Assembly (NCBI RefSeq): GCF_000019965.1
Contig: NC_010571.1
Coordinates: forward strand, 5,279,001 to 5,343,000
DNA length: 64,000 bases
Origin: Opitutus terrae PB90-1
Lineage (GTDB): Bacteria > Verrucomicrobiota > Verrucomicrobiia > Opitutales > Opitutaceae
Reading direction: 5' to 3'
Both the position numbers and the translations under genes were made by a program. Of the stretch, positions 60,443 through 64,000 are shown piece by piece. Position 1 is the stretch's first letter. Each line of letters opens with the position of its first letter. The notes beneath the pieces are model-generated. The model did not search any database. It saw only the letters and a list, made by a program, of their open reading frames with translations, and was not told the DNA's origin.

Positions 60443-61645
60443 TTACGCGACGGCGGTCATTTCTGTTGGGCGCATAGCATCTGCGCCTAGCCGCGCTTCG
60501 GGGCTTAAGCTGAAAAATTCCGAAGCTGCGTCAGGAGCAACGGCGTCGACGTAATGCCTTTTCAGGGTCCTTAGGTTGTCGTGGCCGAGGTCTGCTGCCA
60601 CGGCGGCAGCGTCGCGCAGAACGGCAAACCGGTAGCTCGCGAAACTATGGCGCATCCCGTTCTTTGGATACTTCACCTCGGCGGCGGCACAAAGCGCAGC
60701 GAAACGTCCCTCGTAGTTCGCGGGATTAACTTTGCCTTCCCGGTTCAGCACCAGATTCAACCACTCAACTGCGGCTGGGCATAACTCGACTGTTCGGCGG
60801 GCAGAGGTTTTGGCCCACTCCGCTTTGATTTCTACAAATGGCCGCGCGCCAGTGAGGCGGAGGGCTGCCCAATCGATCCGCGCCCGCTCCGCGGTGCGCA
60901 GCCCGGCGAATAGGCCGAGCACCAAGCTGCCGAGCAACGGAGTTTTTGGCTGCGCCGCAGCTGCGGTGAGTAGCTTGCCGGCGTCTGTCGGTGTGAGGAT
61001 CCCGATTTTGACCGGCGATTTCTTGGGAAGCGTCACGTGAAGCCATGGGTTATCATGTAACCACTGGCGACCGGGTTTGGTTGCCCACTCGAAAACCGTC
61101 GAGATGTCGCGCGCGTAGTGGACCTTCGAATTTGCTGAAACGCCGGATTCGTCAATGAACCGCTGACAATCTCTCACCATGATTTCGTTGATGGGCCGGT
61201 CGCCGAATTTGCCGGAAAAGCGGTTCAGCACGGCTTGGACACCGTGGCGGGTGTCTGTATTTTGGGCCTTCTCGAGAAGCCACGTGTTAATCGCTTCTCG
61301 CACGGTTTTCCGACCGCCTTGCGGAGCGCCGTGGCGGAGGAAAAACGTGACTGCTGCCGAAAGGCTCAACTTCTGCCCGGTTCGTTTCGTCGCATCGGCC
61401 AACCGTGTGAATGCGTCTTGGGCTTCGGCAACCTGAGCATCTGACATCAGAAACGCGCCCCGGCCATGCTCGGTGCGGGCCTTTTCTTGGTCGCGGAGCC
61501 AATCCGATGCATCGCGATAGCTTCGAAACGACTTTTTCACCGGCGCACCGCCGGTGAAGGACTTGCCGAGCCGAACACGCCAGCAGGCGGACGCGCCGTT
61601 GTTGTCTTTGTAGATCGAGGCCCCGGGGAGCTTTAGTTTCCTCAT
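60443..61645 (-). CDS. int: Tyrosine recombinase (integrase)
   Basis: 400 residues. N-terminal arm-binding region with an AP2-like strand pattern (SACWRVRLGKSFTGGAPVKKSFRSYRDASDWL), core-binding SAM-like domain (KTVREAINTWLLEKAQ up to VFEWATKP) and catalytic domain. Catalytic residues: R250 (FAGLRTAERA), K279 (EWAKTSARR), N329-R332 in NGMRHS where HxxR is usual, H355 (LGHDN) and Y365 (RHYVD). The His-to-Asn change in HxxR is tolerated in some family members. Its start lies 48 bp from the right core, and the right arm-type repeats overlap its ribosome binding region, suggesting autoregulation. Confidence 0.93.
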   Translation of the reverse strand: MRKLKLPGASIYKDNNGASACWRVRLGKSFTGGAPVKKSFRSYRDASDWLRDQEKARTEHGRGAFLMSDAQVAEAQDAFTRLADATKRTGQKLSLSAAVTFFLRHGAPQGGRKTVREAINTWLLEKAQNTDTRHGVQAVLNRFSGKFGDRPINEIMVRDCQRFIDESGVSANSKVHYARDISTVFEWATKPGRQWLHDNPWLHVTLPKKSPVKIGILTPTDAGKLLTAAAAQPKTPLLGSLVLGLFAGLRTAERARIDWAALRLTGARPFVEIKAEWAKTSARRTVELCPAAVEWLNLVLNREGKVNPANYEGRFAALCAAAEVKYPKNGMRHSFASYRFAVLRDAAAVAADLGHDNLRTLKRHYVDAVAPDAASEFFSLSPEARLGADAMRPTEMTAVA

Positions 61646-61646
61646 T

Positions 61647-61664
61647 TTTCCATTCCGTTTCCAT
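61647..61664 (+). promoter_or_regulatory. Right arm-type recombinase site candidate
   Basis: TTTCCATTCCGTTTCCAT: two TTTCCAT units 11 bp apart, on the same strand as the left pair at 54782-54799, 29 bp inside the right core and just upstream of the int start codon. Confidence 0.6.
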
Positions 61665-61692
61665 TAAGCTAGCCCTCAGAGGAGAAACGGAC

Positions 61693-61718
61693 TGGTTCGA
61701 ATCCATGTCGGGCAGCCA
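61693..61718 (+). other. Right attachment site core
   Basis: 26 bp identical to the end of tRNA-Gln (54684-54709). Marks the right edge of the element. The start codon assigned to the GIY-YIG frame lies inside this copy (ATGTCGGGC). Confidence 0.93.
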
Positions 61719-62088
61719 CTCGACGCGCCGTGCAAGCACGGCTTGCTCATGGCCTGCGGCCGGCATACACGAAGCTCGTGAATGCGCTCATCACCGAAGC
61801 GCGTCGAAGGGCACCAGCATCGTTTATTTTCTGCGCCTCCGCTCCGGATGCATTTACGTCGGTGTGACGGAGGATCTTGAGCAACGCCTGCGCAATCACG
61901 TGTCAGGTCAGGCTTGTCGCACCACCTGGTTCGATCCGCCCGCTTCCATTCTACGCCTCGAGTGTTGCACCTCGTTGTCCGCAGCCCGCTTCCGGGAAGC
62001 ACAACTGAAACGATGGTCTCGCGAGAAGAAAGAGGCGTTGATTGAAGGTGACTTGGACACCCTTCGCGCGCTCAGCCAATCGCGTTAA
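61705..62088 (+). CDS. GIY-YIG nuclease-fold protein
   Basis: 127 residues if started at the ATG inside the att core. The domain proper begins near residue 38: IVYFLRLRSGCIYVGVTEDLEQRLRNHVSG, then the catalytic-type Arg and Glu region (TTWFDPP, SAARFREAQLKRWSREKKEALIEGD). No ATG, GTG or TTG occurs in frame between the att core and the domain, so the first 37 residues are tRNA-derived or the true start is unusual. Small stand-alone GIY-YIG proteins of this UvrC/URI type have unknown roles, often guessed to be DNA repair or RNA processing. Confidence 0.75.
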   Translation: MSGSHSTRRASTACSWPAAGIHEARECAHHRSASKGTSIVYFLRLRSGCIYVGVTEDLEQRLRNHVSGQACRTTWFDPPASILRLECCTSLSAARFREAQLKRWSREKKEALIEGDLDTLRALSQSR

Positions 62089-62217
62089 CCGCGGCAGCTA
62101 CCGAAAGACCGGAAGTCGTCAGTAGGCGCCCCCATCTCTGACATCAACCGCCATAATGGCCCTGAAATAGGCTGAAAACCCCTAATTCCGGTCTGGAAGC
62201 GCACGATAGTACAAGCC

Positions 62218-63768
62218 ATGATTCTCGCGTTGGGCGCGCGTGGCTCCATGGTTGCGTCTAGAGCACTCGCTGGCTTTGCCGTGCTCTCGCTTTGCGCTGC
62301 AATTTCCCCGCAACTGGGGGCTGCACCCGAGCAGCAACCCGGGGCGGATCGGTCGTTCACGCTGGAGGAGTGCATTGCCGCCACGCTGGCAAACAATCAT
62401 CTCCGGCCGGCATCGCGGTTCGCCGTAGCCATCGCCGAGGCCCAGCATCAGCAGGCGCTCGCCGGCTATTGGCCGCAGCTCGCCTTGCGCGGCGCGTATC
62501 AGCGGATCGACGAGGCGCCGAATTTCATCTTCCCCTCCGCGGTCTACAGCATCGCTCCGCAAACGATCCACCTGCCGGCGGGAACCGCCCTCGTCACCGT
62601 GCCCGCCGGCGTGCTTGGCCCGACGGAGATCCAGTTGCCGGTGACCACGCCGGCGCAGGCCATCCCCGTGCCCGGCCAGTCCTACACCGTGCCCGAACAG
62701 GATGTGCGGTTGATGGACCCGCATTCCGTCCTGGCCGGAGTCGAGGCCCGTTGGCTGCTCTATGATGGCGGCATGCGGCGCGGCTACCGCGAACAAGCCG
62801 GCGGGCTCGTCGACATGATGAAAGCCGACGCGCGCCGGACCGATCTCGAGCTGATCGATACCGTCAAGCGCTACTATCACGGCGCGGTACTCGCCGCGCA
62901 GCTGCGGCAACTCGGCACCGACACGCTGGCGCGCATGGAGGCGACGCTCAGCCTGACGGAGACCATGTATCAACAGGGCGGTGGCACGGTGCAGAAAACC
63001 GATTTCCTGGACAACAAAGTCATCGTCGAAACGCTGCGCGCGATCGTGGCGCAGCTCGAAAAGAACGAGGCGATGGCGCGCGCCGCGCTCGCCAACACGA
63101 TGGGGCTGCCGTGGAACGCCAGCATCACACCCGCTGATCGCACGCTCGCGTTCGCGCCGCTCACCCTCGAGCTCGAGGCACTGGTGCAGCAGGCCTACGA
63201 ATTCAGTCCGGACTGGGAAAAAATCGAAGCGGGCCTGCGCTCCCTCGAAGGCGCCGTCGTCACCGCGCGAAGCGGTCACGCACCCAAGCTGGCGCTCACC
63301 GGCGAGCTCCACCGGTGGTGGAACGACGACCGCGCCGGCATCGCCACCCACATCAACAAACGCGGCTGGAGCGTCGCGCTCGGGATCGAGCTCCCGCTGT
63401 TCGACGGGTTCCTCACGCGGCACCAAGTCGCCGAAGCCCGCGCCCGCGTCGCCAAGCTCAAGGAAGAACAGCTCCTGCTGAAAGACGGCCTCGGGTTGCG
63501 GATCAAGGACGTGTTTCTCGGACTCGACGCCGCACAGAAATCCCATCAGGCCACCAGCGCCGCGATGACGGCGGCGCAGGAGAACCGCGATTTGAATACG
63601 CGCGCCTACCAGAGCGCGCTGGTGGACACCGAAAAGGTGATTCGCGCGCAGCTGATGGAGGCGCTCATGTCCGCGCAGCACTACAAGACCAGCTACGACG
63701 TGCTGGTGCTGCAGTCCCAGTTGAACCTGCTGGTCGGCACCGAAGTGCTGGAAAGGCTCCGCCGGTGA
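62218..63768 (+). CDS. TolC-family outer-membrane efflux protein
   Basis: 516 residues. Signal peptide (about 1-36, ending GAAPEQ). Outer membrane factor motifs: FTLEECIAATLANNHLRPASRFAVAIAEAQHQQALAGYWPQLALRGAYQR in the first repeat and RLKEEQLLLKDGLGLRIKDVFLGLDAAQKSH with TRAYQSALVDTEKVIRAQL in the second. It forms the outer-membrane channel of an efflux or secretion system. It overlaps the next gene by ATGA, so partner genes probably continue beyond the window. Confidence 0.9.
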   Translation: MILALGARGSMVASRALAGFAVLSLCAAISPQLGAAPEQQPGADRSFTLEECIAATLANNHLRPASRFAVAIAEAQHQQALAGYWPQLALRGAYQRIDEAPNFIFPSAVYSIAPQTIHLPAGTALVTVPAGVLGPTEIQLPVTTPAQAIPVPGQSYTVPEQDVRLMDPHSVLAGVEARWLLYDGGMRRGYREQAGGLVDMMKADARRTDLELIDTVKRYYHGAVLAAQLRQLGTDTLARMEATLSLTETMYQQGGGTVQKTDFLDNKVIVETLRAIVAQLEKNEAMARAALANTMGLPWNASITPADRTLAFAPLTLELEALVQQAYEFSPDWEKIEAGLRSLEGAVVTARSGHAPKLALTGELHRWWNDDRAGIATHINKRGWSVALGIELPLFDGFLTRHQVAEARARVAKLKEEQLLLKDGLGLRIKDVFLGLDAAQKSHQATSAAMTAAQENRDLNTRAYQSALVDTEKVIRAQLMEALMSAQHYKTSYDVLVLQSQLNLLVGTEVLERLRR

Positions 63769-64000
63769 TGAACCCGCGTTCCGGCTTTTTGCGGCCGCTC
63801 AGCCCAGGCGGAGCTGCGCTCCTACCGACACTGCTGCTGCTGGTGGGCGTGGGCGTTTTGTTCGCTGCGTTGCCTCGCGCCGCGCGCGCCGCCCCTTCCG
63901 CGACCTCGACTGCGGAGGAACCCCCGCCGCTGCGCGTGGCGCTCTTGCAGCGGATGTTTGTCGAGGTGAATGAAAACGATGCCCGCGCCGCCATGCTCGC
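63768..64000 (+). CDS. Start of periplasmic binding protein-like gene (partial)
   Basis: 77 residues before the window ends. The ATG at 63768-63770 overlaps the tolC-like stop. Signal peptide (LLLLVGVGVLFAALPRAARA), then LRVALLQRMFVEVNENDARAAM, which looks like the first strand of a PhnD/phosphonate-type substrate-binding protein. The coupling with an outer-membrane factor is odd for an ABC importer. Sequence beyond the edge is needed to be sure. Confidence 0.5.
   Translation, partial: MNPRSGFLRPLSPGGAALLPTLLLLVGVGVLFAALPRAARAAPSATSTAEEPPPLRVALLQRMFVEVNENDARAAML

Larger units (their letters stand above)
54710..61718. mobile_element. 7-kb integrative element at tRNA-Gln
   Basis: Bounded by the tRNA-derived 26-bp repeats. 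It carries a tyrosine recombinase reading inward from the right end, a small possible excisionase, a relaxase-like gene, three or four unknown genes, an XRE regulator and an Ig-domain protein. No conjugation (T4SS) genes, no phage structural genes. It fits an integrative mobilisable element or satellite. The mobilisable reading rests on the relaxase-like call, which is not firm. Confidence 0.85.

Overview
The window is GC-rich bacterial chromosome. Its gene content (fused CcoN-CcoO oxidase, pectinesterase, GH2 beta-mannosidase, Ech-type hydrogenase, succinate/acetate-type CoA-transferase, many short palindromic intergenic repeats) fits a polysaccharide-using, facultatively or strictly fermentative member of the Verrucomicrobiota, most likely an Opitutaceae relative of Opitutus. 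That placement is inference from gene content and style; there is no rRNA or marker gene here to prove it.

Layout. 1-1000: tail of an AraC-type regulator, a repeat-rich gap and one small unknown gene. 1300-9865: a cbb3 oxidase cluster (ccoS, fused ccoNO, ccoQ, one-haem ccoP, ccoG, a small membrane protein, a TauE/SafE-like protein and the copper ATPase ccoI). 10-20 kb: universal stress protein, Xaa-Pro peptidase, a minus-strand run of aldolase-like protein, PfkB kinase and beta-mannosidase, then pyruvate phosphate dikinase. 20-32 kb: pectinesterase, orphan substrate-binding protein, CheX, a decayed PAS-type gene, an unrecognised 1145-residue protein, Yellow/MRJP-like lipoprotein, SmpA-like lipoprotein, SBF and SSS transporters. 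33-47 kb: chemoreceptor, TonB-like protein, DoxX, VOC proteins with a WYL regulator, Tag glycosylase, CoA-transferase, lactonase, receiver protein, HflX, Dabb protein, MtnA.

47.5-53.3 kb is a compact six-gene operon for a membrane-bound group 4 (Ech-type) [NiFe] hydrogenase. Both CxxC nickel-ligand motifs are present in the large subunit, and the small subunit is fused to a complete GNAT acetyltransferase domain. A transglutaminase/TPR protein and tRNA-Gln(UUG) follow.

54.7-61.7 kb is a 7-kb integrative element inserted at the 3' end of tRNA-Gln. It is bounded by a 26-bp duplication of the tRNA end and carries a tyrosine recombinase, paired 11-bp-spaced TTTCCAT repeats near both ends, a putative relaxase-like gene, an XRE regulator with palindromic operators, an Ig-domain secreted protein, a coupled pair of membrane proteins and a run of perfect hairpins. 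Beyond it lie a GIY-YIG gene, a TolC-family protein and the start of a periplasmic binding protein-like gene.

Across the window at least five families of short palindromic repeats sit between genes. One of them has also entered the ccoI reading frame twice, where it is translated in frame as KSNPLGYSS.
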